Of a stretch of 64,000 bases of DNA, positions 23,031 through 33,356 are shown piece after piece (within the stretch, counting starts at the first letter, position 1; every line of letters begins with the position of its first letter). The translations under genes were made by a program, and so were the position numbers. The stretch lies in contig CM055103.1 in the NCBI GenBank assembly GCA_029204225.1, positions 3,962,500 through 4,026,499 on the forward strand, read 5' to 3'. This DNA is from Diphasiastrum complanatum. Its lineage: Eukaryota > Streptophyta > Lycopodiopsida > Lycopodiales > Lycopodiaceae. The notes beneath the pieces were generated by a model. It made no database searches. It was not told the origin of the DNA and saw only the letters and a program-made list of their open reading frames with translations.

Positions 23031-24565
23031 ATGCCATAGAGTATCTGGCAAATCATCATGAGTCTGATGCACTTGATCTGTAGGTGGGCATACCTTCAAG
23101 TGATACAAGTTGTCTTTTCTTCTACCTTGAGTGATTAGTGTATTGGTACTTGCATCAACAATGTTGCATGTTTCATCCGAGAACGTTACACACATCCTTG
23201 CATCAGCTATTCTTGCCACTAATAGCAAGTCCTGCTGTAGCGTAGGCACAAACAGAACATCTTCGAGTCAACTGTCTCTGCCGTTTGTGTTGAGCCATAG
23301 TGAACCAATACCATTCACTTGATGTTTTGATCCATCTCCAAGAACGATAAATCTTGATGGCTCTGCACTTCAAAAATCGGACATGATCCATCTCGATGTG
23401 TAGCTCCTGAATCAAAAATTACCTCCTGTGTGTCAGGTGTTGATATTGCACACATGTTTGCATAGATGTAGGCGGTCGAATTTCTATGATTCGATCTTTC
23501 TTCACCCATCTTTGAGCTCTCTGGCTCCTCGACATAGGACGAACTATTGTTGTTCTCTTGTCTGCTTTGAGCTTATTTGTTTCTTGGGTTCTGGCGGCAG
23601 TCCATAGCTACATGACTCTTCTTATAATAGTGGATACACTCGATTTTTGGATTAAGCCAACACAAATTGACAGTATGTCCTTCACGTTTGCATCTCATGC
23701 ATGTCTTCTTGTCTCCACTATGTTGTTTCGACCTTTCTTTGTTCTTTGATTTGCCTTTGCTGGCTCCTTCTTGTTGTTGATCTCGATCCTGCTTTCCATC
23801 TAACTCTCCCTTAGGCTTGAAACACTTCTTTGTCTTCTCCTTGTTGTTATAGAGGGCTTGGTCAGAAGCATCCTTGTGATCAAGGTGCTCTCGAGCTTCG
23901 ACTTCTTCTCGAATCTCGACAACAGCCTTTTCGAGTGTCATAGCAGGATATTTTGCTAGTAGCATTTTGGTTGTCTAGAAGGATCTTGGTAAAGCTCTCA
24001 ACAGATAAGTGAGTTACTTCTCTGTTGACACTGCACTTTCTACTCCAGAATTGTGTAGTGAAAGGAAAAGATCCTTCATCTTCCTAATGAAGGAAGTGAG
24101 ATCTTTACCATCCCACTGCAGGTTTGTCAGCTGATCTTCGAACAGCATGATCGTGCATCATTTTGTCTGAAATCTTATGAGTAATGTATCCCACATCTCT
24201 TTTGCTTTAGAGATTGTAGTCAGGTCAAGAGCTAGGCTATCCTCGATGGATGAAGATAACACGGCTACTGCCTTGTCATTCTTCTCCCTCCATTCACGTA
24301 GCGCCTTGTCTGTAATTGTAGGCATCTCCTTGGTGCCATCTACTCAGGGGAATAATCCTTCTCCCTTTAGTATCAGCGAGGTCTTCACCTTTCATGCTAG
24401 AAAGTTAGATCCTGATGAATTGAGGATTGTACAGATCTTGGATTGTATGCTGTTTATTGAAGCCATTGCTGTGAATTGTGTTCTCACTTGTTGATGGTTC
24501 TTTGTTTGAATGCTTAGCCTCTTGGATCTGATAGCTTTGCGGCTATGTCAGACTATGACAGGGCT
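23031..24565 (-). pseudogene. Ty1/copia copy C interior (gag, two zinc knuckles, protease, GAG-pre-integrase)
   Basis: Minus-strand gag starts at 24466 (MASINSIQSKIC, SGSNFLA). It continues through EMWDTLLIRF, QLTNLQWDGKDL, LAKYPAMTLEKAV, a basic linker, a first knuckle CMRCKREGHTVNLC and a degraded second one CIHYYKKSHVAMDC (second cysteine lost). A protease remnant near 23410-23450 reads FDSGATH. It then stops in GAG-pre-integrase at DLPDTLWH (23031). Several nonsense codons (for example in FLA*KVK) show decay. Its continuation is the inverted fragment at 17805-18972. Confidence 0.85.
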
Positions 24566-24577
24566 GCTCTAATACCA
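24566..24577 (-). other. Primer-binding site of copia copy C
   Basis: GCTCTAATACCA is TGGTATTAGAGC on the minus strand, one base off the tRNA-iMet site. Confidence 0.8.
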
Positions 24578-24578
24578 C

Positions 24579-25200
24579 TGATGCAAAAAAATGATCAAGA
24601 AAATTGCAAATATCAATCAGGCGTTGAAACGAAACGAAACGAAATGAAGAGAAACTAAAACTTGAACGAGCTCTGATATTAACATTGCTAAAATGAAATC
24701 AAATTAATCGCAAACAAAATAAATTCGGATGGATTTCAGATATGATTGCTGGTCACTGCCTGTTATATCATTCCTATAATCCTCTAGAAAGTAGACAGAT
24801 ACTGCTGATCTACGTTATAGATTAATATAGCATTCAACAAAACTGAACCAGTGTGCATAATTGATAAAAATAAGTGAATGAGATACACAAGTGATAGCAG
24901 ACAGTAATTCACTCAAGATCAGACAAAATTGAGAGTGATATGTGCATAATAGCTACAGTATCCTCTATTGATCCTCTTGATTTTGAGCGATGTATGACAT
25001 ATCCACACAACGCATTGGCATGAGAGAAAATAGTGTTCTCTCACGAGTAGCATCTCGCTTACTAACAGACTTCATGGATCTCTGTGGATCCTGCTTACAA
25101 AATTGTCTCGCTCACAGGTGGACTTATATTTTGTATATTTTCTATCTGCTACAACATGTATCTTATACATCTAGTAATTGCATACATTCAGAGTAGCATA
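24579..25200 (-). repeat. Copia 5' LTR of copy C (minus orientation)
   Basis: Starts TGATGCAAAA next to the primer site and shares blocks with the LTRs at 17200 and 18973, such as TCAGATATGATTGCTGG and GCATTGGCATGAGAGAA. It is shorter because the duplicated unit is reduced. The outer end, near 25200, meets an older copia fragment and is approximate. Confidence 0.75.
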
Positions 25201-25213
25201 TCTGAACTTCAAG

Positions 25214-25250
25214 TCAAGACACATGGTGGATAGATAGTGGGGCTAGTTCC
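25214..25250 (+). pseudogene. Older copia element, protease active-site codons (left half of split copy)
   Basis: The plus strand reads DTWWIDSGASS, the aspartic protease motif of copia elements, and is cut at 25250 by the intact element's 5' LTR. The same frame resumes after the 3' LTR at 31117 with HMSFNKHYFSTL, the expected continuation. Upstream of about 25214 this older copy is lost. Confidence 0.8.
25246..25250 (+). other. Target site duplication, left copy (GTTCC)
   Basis: GTTCC precedes the 5' LTR and is repeated at 31112-31116 after the 3' LTR. Confidence 0.95.
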
Positions 25251-25903
25251 TGTGAAAAATTGTCAACTAGTAGTATTTTCCTAACTTGAGATTTTGTAGG
25301 CCTATGGCCAAATAAAAGTTAGAGATAGGTTCATACATGTATGTAGAGGCCCAAAGTATGTGTACACTACTTTTGAGGTCACATTAATTAGAGGAGGTCG
25401 AGTGTGGAGCTCTTCTATTGGCTCATAATTTGGTGCATTCCTATTTGACCAAATTTCTAGGTATATGGGTGAATCCTATTGGACCCCAATTTTAGCCTAT
25501 CATAAGACAAGTGGCCAAGAGGCACTATGGCTGCTATAAATAGCCATCTCCACGAGTATGTACACATCTCATTTTCATTCTATTGAATGAATGTTATGCT
25601 CTTTGAAGGTCCATCTTCTTCTCTCTCACTTTTTTGTTCATATCTTGCATTCTAGCCACTAGAATTGTGATTTCTTTGTTGCTATGGCTTCACACGTGTG
25701 AAATGCAGGTTGTAGGCTCTGAAGTACGGACAGGGACAGCAAGTTTCTGTTTGTGGAAGCTTATGATCAGATTTTGATGTTTAGTTGATGTTTAGTATGC
25801 TTAACATCACAATTTCTATCATTTTTTCAATCTAGATGTGCATAACTTCCATGGCCAAGATCTTTATGAAACTTTAGCATCTTTTGGATCTGAGTTTTTC
25901 ACA
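25251..25903 (+). repeat. 5' LTR of the intact copia element
   Basis: Begins TGTGAAAAATTG and ends GAGTTTTTCACA (TG...CA with longer near-inverted ends TGTGAAAAA/TTTTTCACA). A TATA box TATAAATA lies at 25535-25542, followed about 25-40 bp later by the likely transcription start zone. Confidence 0.95.
25535..25542 (+). promoter_or_regulatory. TATA box of the 5' LTR
   Basis: GCTATAAATAGCC is a strong plant TATA context. The same box is at 30743-30750 in the 3' LTR, from where it could drive outward transcription into 31.1 kb and beyond. Confidence 0.7.
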
Positions 25904-25915
25904 TGGTATCAGAGC
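25904..25915 (+). other. Primer-binding site (tRNA-iMet) of the intact element
   Basis: TGGTATCAGAGC directly abuts the LTR end, a perfect match to the plant tRNA-iMet site. Confidence 0.95.
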
Positions 25916-26512
25916 ATTAGGCGGCCAAATGTGCAGGTTTTGCCAGATTTAGAAGAGATTTGTGGGCGAGTTTGCTTTTGTAGCATTCCAATCAAGTTTC
26001 TAGCTAAAAATCTTGTTGATTTATGTGTAGAAATTGGATCTTTGTGATCAAAACATCATTTGTATGCATTTCAATTGAAGTAGGGCGAATTCCCTCTGTA
26101 CTTATCAGAATAAGGAGACAAAAATTGTTTTGGAAAGAGGGAGATGCAAGATCCAACAAGATCCTATTAGTTTTCCATTCTAGCATATAGTTTTTTGATT
26201 CAATTTCTTGCTTCTTCATGTCAAAAACTTCAAAATTGATGTAACCCTCTGATTTTCAGTTTGCTGAATGATTCAAGAGTGTATTTCAATCTTAGGAGTG
26301 AGGGAAAAGCAAGTATATTGAGGTTTGGTCTTGGTTTGATCAAGAAATCATAAAACTAGTGGCTAAAATTAAGGAAAAAGTGAGGAAAAGAGAGAAAAAG
26401 TAAGGTTTTAGGTTCCAAATCTTTGTGATTTCTTCTTGTGTTTCATTTGTTGATTCAAGAGAGTGCTTAGTGCATTGGAACAGGTCAAAGATCAGAGATC
26501 AATCATTGCAAC

Positions 26513-29500
26513 ATGGCTACAAATGGAGGCTACATGTTGGAAAGCAATGATAGGCTTACCTCCCTCAACTATTCTACTTGGAAAGTAAGGATGGAGTCTT
26601 TGCTTGAGATGAATGAGTTGATGGATATTGTTGTAGGTGTGGAGGAGAGACCTTTGGCACCTCAAGAACAATTGAGGTATGACAAGAGGGCAAAGAAAGC
26701 CCTTCACATGATCAAGATGAATGTGACAAATGAGCTTATCAAAGAGGTTGGTAAGTGCACATCATCTAGTGAAGCTTGGGAAGCCTTGAAGAAGGTTTAT
26801 GAATCCAAGTCTACTTCTAGAGTGTTGACTTTAAGAAGGCAAATCTTTTCTTGTATGCAAAAGAAGAGTGAGAATGGACATGCTTTTGTTTTGAGAGTTA
26901 AAGCATTGAATGATGAGTTAGCATGCATTAATGATGGCATAAATAATGAGGAGCTTGTTCAAGTGATTCTCAATGGCTTGTTGGATGATCATGCTAATCT
27001 TGTTCAAAGTTATGCTATCCAAAAATGTTTACCAAGTGTTGGAGACTTGCAAGAGGTCTTGTTGGCTGAAGAATTCAGGTTGCAAGCAAGAGTGGGAGCA
27101 TCTTCTACATCTCAAGGAGGAGAAGAGGAGGCAATGTTCTCTAAAGGCAAGTTCAAGGGCAAAGGTAAAAGCAATTGGTCTAAAGGGCAAGACCAAGGTG
27201 AGCACTCTACTTTTGGCAAAAAGAAGGATAGATCTAAGCTAAAATGTTTCTATTGTGGAGTCAAAGGGCATTTTGCTAGTGATTGTTTTAAGAAAAAGAG
27301 GGATCAAGGGGAAAAGCAAACCAATCTAACTATTGATGAGGGTGGGGATGAGCTTCTTTCAAATGATGCTTTTGTTATGTCATCTTGCTTGTTGGCTAAT
27401 CATGGAGACATTGATCCTTGGTGGATTGATAGTGGAGCCACTTCTCATATGACATATCATAAAGAGTATTTTTCATCTTTAATGGCATTTGATGGTGATA
27501 GGAAGGTAATCTATACCGCAAATGATGGTGAGTGTGCAATCAAGGGGATTGGCACAATTCCTATTTCACTTTCTACAAATAGGAATATAGAATTGAAAGA
27601 TGTTTTGCTCATTCCATCCATTACCAAGAACTTACTTAGTGTAAGCCAAATGCTTGACAAAGGATTCAAAGTTGAGTTTGATGGTGATGCTTGCTTGATC
27701 AAAAAGGGGTGTAGTATCATTGCAAAAGGGAAAAGGCAAGGGAAATTGTTCAAGCTTGATGCATGTGTTGTTGCTAACCAAGTTGGATGCATGGCAAATG
27801 AACAAATGTCAATTCAAGAGGTATGGCATAAAAGGATGGGACATCTCAACTACAAGGCCTTGGAGGTAATAGCCAAAAAGGAGGTAGTAAGGGGACTTCC
27901 CAAGTCTCTTACTTGCTTGAATCATGTTTGTGAAGAATGTGCTTTGTCTAAATCACATAGATTGCCATATACTAGATCTATATCTAGATCTAAGATGCCT
28001 TTTTCTCTCTTGCATTCGGATATTCATGGTGTTACTACAATTAGCAATGGAGGTGCTAAGATGTATGTAACTTTCATTGATGATTTTAGTAGATTTTGTT
28101 GGGTTTATCTACTAAAGAGCAAGGATGAGGTGTTTGATGTGTTTGTCAAGTTCAAAGTTGCTATTGAGACTCAATTTACAACCAAAATCAAATGCTTGAG
28201 GAGCGACAATGGTGGTGAATACATTTCTAACAAATTCAAAGCCTTTTGCGATGAGCATGGGATCAAGAGGGAGTACACATGTCCAAGAACACCACAACAA
28301 AATGGAGTGGCCGAGAGGAAGAATAGAACCTTGTGTGAGAGTGCAAAGGCAATGAGATTGAATGCTAATCTTCCTAAACCTTTTTGGAGTGATGCTTTGT
28401 TGTGTGCAAATTTCCTATGCAATAGATGGCCAAGTGTTGTATTGGAAGGAAAAACCCCTTTTGAAGCTTTGTTTGGTACGAAGCCTAATGTCAAGTTTCT
28501 AAGAACTTTTGGATGCATTTGCTACTTCAACATTACTCTTGATGATAGAACTAAGGAGGATCCATCTTCAAGAAAGGGCATTTTTGTTGGTTATAGTGAA
28601 GTAAGCAAAGCATATAGGATTTATGTTCCTTCAATCAAGAAAGTGTTCACAAGTAGGGATGTCATTTTTGATGAAGGTAACATTCCAAAAGTTGTTTCAA
28701 GTGATGATGGTGTTGTTGCAACTAATGTGCTTGATGACAATGGAGTTGATGACACATTGGATGTGGATGTTGAAGAAGCCTCTTCAAGTCAAATTCCAAG
28801 GAGAACTCCAAGGCATAAAGTGAAACCCTCAAGGCTCACTTATGATGGCAAAGGTAAGCAAGTGGTGGATGGATCCAACTATGCTTTCCTAACTTCTTTT
28901 GATGTACCTTCATGTGTAGATGAAGCAAGGCAAGAAGAGGAATGGATCCAAGCAATGGATCTTGAGTTTGAAGCACTTATGAAGAACAACACATGGAGAT
29001 TGGTGGAGCTTCCAAAGGGCAAAAGTGCAATTGGATGCAAATGGATCTTCAAGGTAAAGACAAATCAAGATGGATCTATCAACAAGTTGAAGGCAAGGTT
29101 GGTGGCTAAAGGTTATGCTCAAGAGCATGGCATTGACTATGAGGAAACCTTTGCACCCGTGGCAAAGATGGTGAGCATAAGAGTAATCATTTCCCTTGCA
29201 ACTCTTTATGGATGGGATCTTTGGCAATTAGACATTTCTAATGCTTTCTTGAATGGTGATCTTGAAGAGGAAGTCTACATGGAGCAACCCGAGAGCTATG
29301 TTTCTCATAGCAAGCCTAATCATGTGTGTTTTCTACAAAAAAGTTTGTATGGTCTTAAGCAAGCACCAAGGAGTTGGTATGCTAGGCTTAACTCTTTTCT
29401 ACTTTCTCAAAACTTCACTATGAGTGAGTATGATCATTCACTTTACTTTAGAATTAGTGCTAATGATGTTACAATCCTTCTAATTTATGTGGATGACATT

Positions 29501-30463
29501 ATTTTAAGTGGAGGGAACAAGGAAGATATAGAAGATATCAAGAAAGCACTAAAAAAGGAATTTGAAGTGCATGATCTTGGTCTTTTGAGCTATATCTTAG
29601 GAATAGAAGTAATTAGAACTTCTCAAATCACTTTTATTTCACAAGAGAAGTATGCTATTTCTATTCTCAATAGATTTCATATGGTAGATGCAAATCCTAT
29701 TGATACACCTATGGAATCACATGTAAAGCTAACTATAAGAGGTAATGAAAGATCCTTCGAGGACATTACTCTCTATAGGAAGCTAATAGGTTCTCTTATA
29801 TATCTAACCATCACAAGACCTGATTTATCTTATTGTGTTGGTAGATTAAGCCAATTCATGCAAGATCCTAGCATAGAACATTGGAAACTAGGAAAGAGGA
29901 TCTTGAGATACATCTCGGGAACAAAAGATTTTGGCATTGTTTATAGAGGCTCATCACCTAACTTATTTGGTTTTTCAGATTCAGATTTTGCAGGAGACCT
30001 TATGGATAGAAAATTCATAAATGCACATGCTATTTTCATAGGTGATGGAGCTATCTCATGGATGTCGAAGAAACAAGCAACTATATCACTTTCTTCTAGT
30101 GAGGCCGAGTACAAAGCTTTGACATCATGCACAAAGGAGATGGTGTGGATCAAGAGGATGATTATGGAGCTTCATTTGCTGGATTTTTCAGAGAGTCCAA
30201 TCATCTTTTGTGACAACCTTTCAGCCCAAAGTCTAGCAAGCAATCCGGTTTTCCATGCAAGGAGCAAACATATCGAGGTGGCTTACCATTTTGTGAGAGA
30301 ACAAGTGTTGGCAAAAGAGATCAAGCTTGAACATGTCCCATCAAAGGAATGTGTGGCTGATATCTTTACCAAAGCATTGGGAAAGGACTTATTTTTCAAG
30401 CATAGAACAAGTCTTGGTGTACTTTCTAAATCTATGCTAAAACTAGTTGAAGAGGGAGTGTGA
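26513..30463 (+). CDS. Gag-pol polyprotein of the intact copia element
   Basis: A single uninterrupted frame of 1316 codons. Order: gag (about 1-220; LNYSTWKVRMESLL), CCHC zinc knuckle CFYCGVKGHFASDC (245-258), aspartic protease DSGAT (306-310), GAG-pre-integrase with H439/H444 and C473/C476, integrase core with D503, D565 and E601 (D-D-35-E), RT with D907 and YVDD (992-995), and RNase H (D1156, E1197-E1199 region, D1234) ending near 1290. Domain order PR-INT-RT-RH is that of Ty1/copia. The ATG at 26513 is the first in frame after a ~600-nt leader. The stop codon (30461-30463) lies 3 bp inside the 3' LTR. Gag and pol share one frame, so Gag excess must come from something other than a frameshift. 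No premature stop is present. Confidence 0.97.
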   Translation: MATNGGYMLESNDRLTSLNYSTWKVRMESLLEMNELMDIVVGVEERPLAPQEQLRYDKRAKKALHMIKMNVTNELIKEVGKCTSSSEAWEALKKVYESKSTSRVLTLRRQIFSCMQKKSENGHAFVLRVKALNDELACINDGINNEELVQVILNGLLDDHANLVQSYAIQKCLPSVGDLQEVLLAEEFRLQARVGASSTSQGGEEEAMFSKGKFKGKGKSNWSKGQDQGEHSTFGKKKDRSKLKCFYCGVKGHFASDCFKKKRDQGEKQTNLTIDEGGDELLSNDAFVMSSCLLANHGDIDPWWIDSGATSHMTYHKEYFSSLMAFDGDRKVIYTANDGECAIKGIGTIPISLSTNRNIELKDVLLIPSITKNLLSVSQMLDKGFKVEFDGDACLIKKGCSIIAKGKRQGKLFKLDACVVANQVGCMANEQMSIQEVWHKRMGHLNYKALEVIAKKEVVRGLPKSLTCLNHVCEECALSKSHRLPYTRSISRSKMPFSLLHSDIHGVTTISNGGAKMYVTFIDDFSRFCWVYLLKSKDEVFDVFVKFKVAIETQFTTKIKCLRSDNGGEYISNKFKAFCDEHGIKREYTCPRTPQQNGVAERKNRTLCESAKAMRLNANLPKPFWSDALLCANFLCNRWPSVVLEGKTPFEALFGTKPNVKFLRTFGCICYFNITLDDRTKEDPSSRKGIFVGYSEVSKAYRIYVPSIKKVFTSRDVIFDEGNIPKVVSSDDGVVATNVLDDNGVDDTLDVDVEEASSSQIPRRTPRHKVKPSRLTYDGKGKQVVDGSNYAFLTSFDVPSCVDEARQEEEWIQAMDLEFEALMKNNTWRLVELPKGKSAIGCKWIFKVKTNQDGSINKLKARLVAKGYAQEHGIDYEETFAPVAKMVSIRVIISLATLYGWDLWQLDISNAFLNGDLEEEVYMEQPESYVSHSKPNHVCFLQKSLYGLKQAPRSWYARLNSFLLSQNFTMSEYDHSLYFRISANDVTILLIYVDDIILSGGNKEDIEDIKKALKKEFEVHDLGLLSYILGIEVIRTSQITFISQEKYAISILNRFHMVDANPIDTPMESHVKLTIRGNERSFEDITLYRKLIGSLIYLTITRPDLSYCVGRLSQFMQDPSIEHWKLGKRILRYISGTKDFGIVYRGSSPNLFGFSDSDFAGDLMDRKFINAHAIFIGDGAISWMSKKQATISLSSSEAEYKALTSCTKEMVWIKRMIMELHLLDFSESPIIFCDNLSAQSLASNPVFHARSKHIEVAYHFVREQVLAKEIKLEHVPSKECVADIFTKALGKDLFFKHRTSLGVLSKSMLKLVEEGV
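30449..30458 (+). other. Polypurine tract
   Basis: GAAGAGGGAG sits directly before the 3' LTR and inside the last codons of the ORF. It is the expected primer for plus-strand DNA synthesis. Confidence 0.85.
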
Positions 30464-31111
30464 AAAATTGTCAACTAGTAGTATTTTCCTAACTTGAGAT
30501 TTTGTAGGCCTATGGCCAAATAAAAGTTAGAGATAGGTTCATACATGTATGTAGAGGCCCAAAGTATGTGTACACTACTTTTGAGGTCACATTAATTAGA
30601 GGAGGTCGAGTGTGGAGCTCTTCTATTGGCTCATAATTTGGTGCATTCCTATTTGACCAAATTTCTAGGTATATGGGTGAATCCTATTGGACCCCAATTT
30701 TAGCCTATCATAAGACAAGTGGCCAAGAGGCACTATGGCTGCTATAAATAGCCATCTCCACGAGTATGTACACATCTCATTTTCATTCTATTGAATGAAT
30801 GTTATGCTCTTTGAAGGTCCATCTTCTTCTCTCTCACTTTTTTGTTCATATCTTGCATTCTAGCCACTAGAATTGTGATTTCTTTGTTGCTATGGCTTCA
30901 CACGTGTGAAATGCAGGTTGTAGGCTCTGAAGTACGGACAGGGACAGCAAGTTTCTGTTTGTGGAAGCTTATGATCAGATTTTGATGTTTAGTTGATGTT
31001 TAGTATGCTTAACATCACAATTTCTATCATTTTTTCAATCTAGATGTGCATAACTTCCATGGCCAAGATCTTTATGAAACTTTAGCATCTTTTGGATCTG
31101 AGTTTTTCACA
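30459..31111 (+). repeat. 3' LTR of the intact copia element
   Basis: 653 bp, same length and same sequence as the 5' LTR by eye. It is followed by GTTCC. Confidence 0.95.
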
Positions 31112-32822
31112 GTTCCCACATGTCTTTTAACAAGCATTATTTTTCTACTCTTCTATCTTGTAATGACTCAAACCTTTTCAAAGAGAGCATAAGAAAGCTT
31201 CTCAAAGAGAGTAAAGCTATTTAAAAGGGTGTAAAGCTTGGAGTAGGGCTGTACATTTCAAGAATGGAGTTTGTTCCATCTTGAAAAATGATAAGTGCAT
31301 AGCTAGTGGCATTAAGCAAGGTAGACTTTTCAAGTTGGATGCTAATGTTGCAAATGAAAGTGTGAACTTGGCTAGGGAGGAGCTAACTCAATTGGAGCTT
31401 TGGCATAAAAGATTAGGCCATCCTAATCTTCAATCTATGGAGTCAATGGCAAGCAAGGAACTAGTTCTCGGCTACCAAGAGCTTTCAAGAAGTGTGGAAA
31501 GAAATGTGAGGCATGTGGCCTTGCAAAGTCATACAAATCCTCTTACAAGAGATCTTCATCAAGATCTCTCTCTCCATTGGATCTCATACATTTTGATGTA
31601 CATAGTTTTTCACATGCAAGTAATGGAGGTGCCTTGATGTATGTAACTTTTGTAGATGATTGTACTAGATTCACATGGATTGAGTTACTATAAAAAAAAA
31701 AAGTCTTGTTTATGAAGCTTTCATTAAGTTCAAGTCTCTAGTAGAAAAACAACTTAGTACTTCCATCAAAGCACTAAGATGTGCTAATGGAGGAGAGTAC
31801 GCCTCCAATAAAATGAAAGACTTTTGTGATATCAATGGCATTAAATTGCAATACACTTGTTCCTACACCCCCCAACAAAATGGGGTGACCGAGAGGGAAA
31901 ATAGGAGTCTATGTGAGTGTGCAAAGTCTTTAAGACTTGATCCCATCTCATTTTGGGGAGAAGCTATAACATGTGCTAATTACTTGTGTAATAGACTTCC
32001 TAGTAGTGCTATAGATGGGATCTCACCTTATCAAGCCTTGTAGATAAGAAACCCAATGTAAAAGATTTTAAGATCTTTGAATGTATTTGTTATGTTCACA
32101 TCCCTTTGGAGACAAGAAGGAAGGAAGATGCTACCTCCTTCAAAGGGATCTTTGTTGGCTATGGAGAAAATAGCAAGGGCTATAGGATATATGATCCTAT
32201 ATCCAAGAAAGTAAAGGTAAGCAAGGATGTACTTTTTTATGAGTCACAATTTGCTAAGAGCTTGTCAAATGGATCTAACCCATTGTGCATTGAAGATCTT
32301 GACAAACCCGAGGAGGATCTTGACAAACCCAAGGATGGAGACATGGATCCAAGTCAAAAGGGGCCAAGAAGATCATCAAGAAGCAAGGTCGAGCCCTCAA
32401 GGCTCACCTATGTAGACAAGGGAAAGCAAAAGGAAGACTCTACACCTTCTACCTCTTACTCCTTCTTAGCTACATTGCTTGAAGAACCGTCATCTTTTGA
32501 AGAAGCATATAAAACTAAAGTTTGGAGAGATGAAATGCAAGTAGAGTATGATGCATTAGAAGAAAATCATACTTGGAATCTTGTAAATCTTCCAAGAGGG
32601 AAGAAACTACTTGCTTGTAAGTGGATTTATAGAATAAAGTACAATCAAGATGGGTCTATTAGTAAGTACAAAGCTAGGCTTGTTGCTAAGGGATTTCTTC
32701 AAATAAAAGGATTGGATTAGGAAGAAACATTTGCACTTGTAGCTAAGCTTGTAACTATTAGATTAATCATTTGCATTGCTACTTTGTTCAAGTGGGATCT
32801 CTACCAAATGGATGTGACTGAA
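31112..32822 (+). pseudogene. Older copia element, right half (protease to start of RT)
   Basis: After the repeated GTTCC the frame continues the split protease (HMSFNKHYFSTL). It then passes through decayed sequence to LKNDKCIASGIKQGRLFKLD, LELWHKRLGHPNLQSM (GAG-pre-integrase), the integrase end with CANGGEYASNKMKDF (normally SDNGGE), TPQQNGVTEREN, GIFVGYGENSKGYRIYD, the SRLTY linker, and RT start (WKIYRIKYNQDGS-like, KARLVAKGF). It ends near 32822 at YQMDVT. Frameshifts near 31475, 31690 and 32043 and a TAG at 32718 kill it. Confidence 0.85.
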
Positions 32823-33356
32823 TGTGTGTCAGAGACATGTGGAGTGGATTAGTTGTTACGGTAGTGGATGTGGTTTGCGTTAATAGTTGTAATGCAAAAT
32901 CGTCTACATTGACTGCAGAGTCAAGTAGGGTGGAAGTGAGGGCTTTTGTGGAATAGTGGCACCATGAAACTCCATGAATGAGCCTCCATCTCCATCTTGC
33001 CTCAAGACATCATCATACCTTGATGACTTGACCATGAATGAGTGACATAATTAACCTCCAATAGCTTCATTTCCATCAGCAAAATCAGCCAAGAATGCTA
33101 GTACAACTCCAACATCAAAATGATGCTCACCAATGTAGCTAGTTTTACCATATCTTGACAATTTGCGCACATCCACATGAAATTGCTCAAACATGAGATA
33201 GAAAAAGTAAAGTATACTTGAACCACACTTCCTTGCTGCTCCTTTGACTTTACTTGACTCTTCAATAACCTACAAAAATAGATCCAAAACATCTTTGCCA
33301 ATTGACTCTCCTTTGATGCTCTTGACTAGTACCAAATGGCCATCTTTCCTTTCATG
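32823..33356. other. No gene seen
   Basis: Junction DNA between two copia fragments in opposite orientation. The minus ORF at 33098-33301 has no motif I recognise. Confidence 0.35.

Larger units (their letters stand above)
25251..31111 (+). mobile_element. Complete Ty1/copia LTR retrotransposon, apparently very young
   Basis: A 5861-bp element: LTR 25251-25903, primer-binding site, one gag-pol ORF, polypurine tract, LTR 30459-31111, flanked by a perfect 5-bp duplication GTTCC. Both LTRs are 653 bp and I found no difference on reading them side by side. All catalytic motifs are present. It is inserted in the protease codons of an older copia copy. Nothing visible prevents it from being active; family lineage was not determined. 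Confidence 0.95.
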
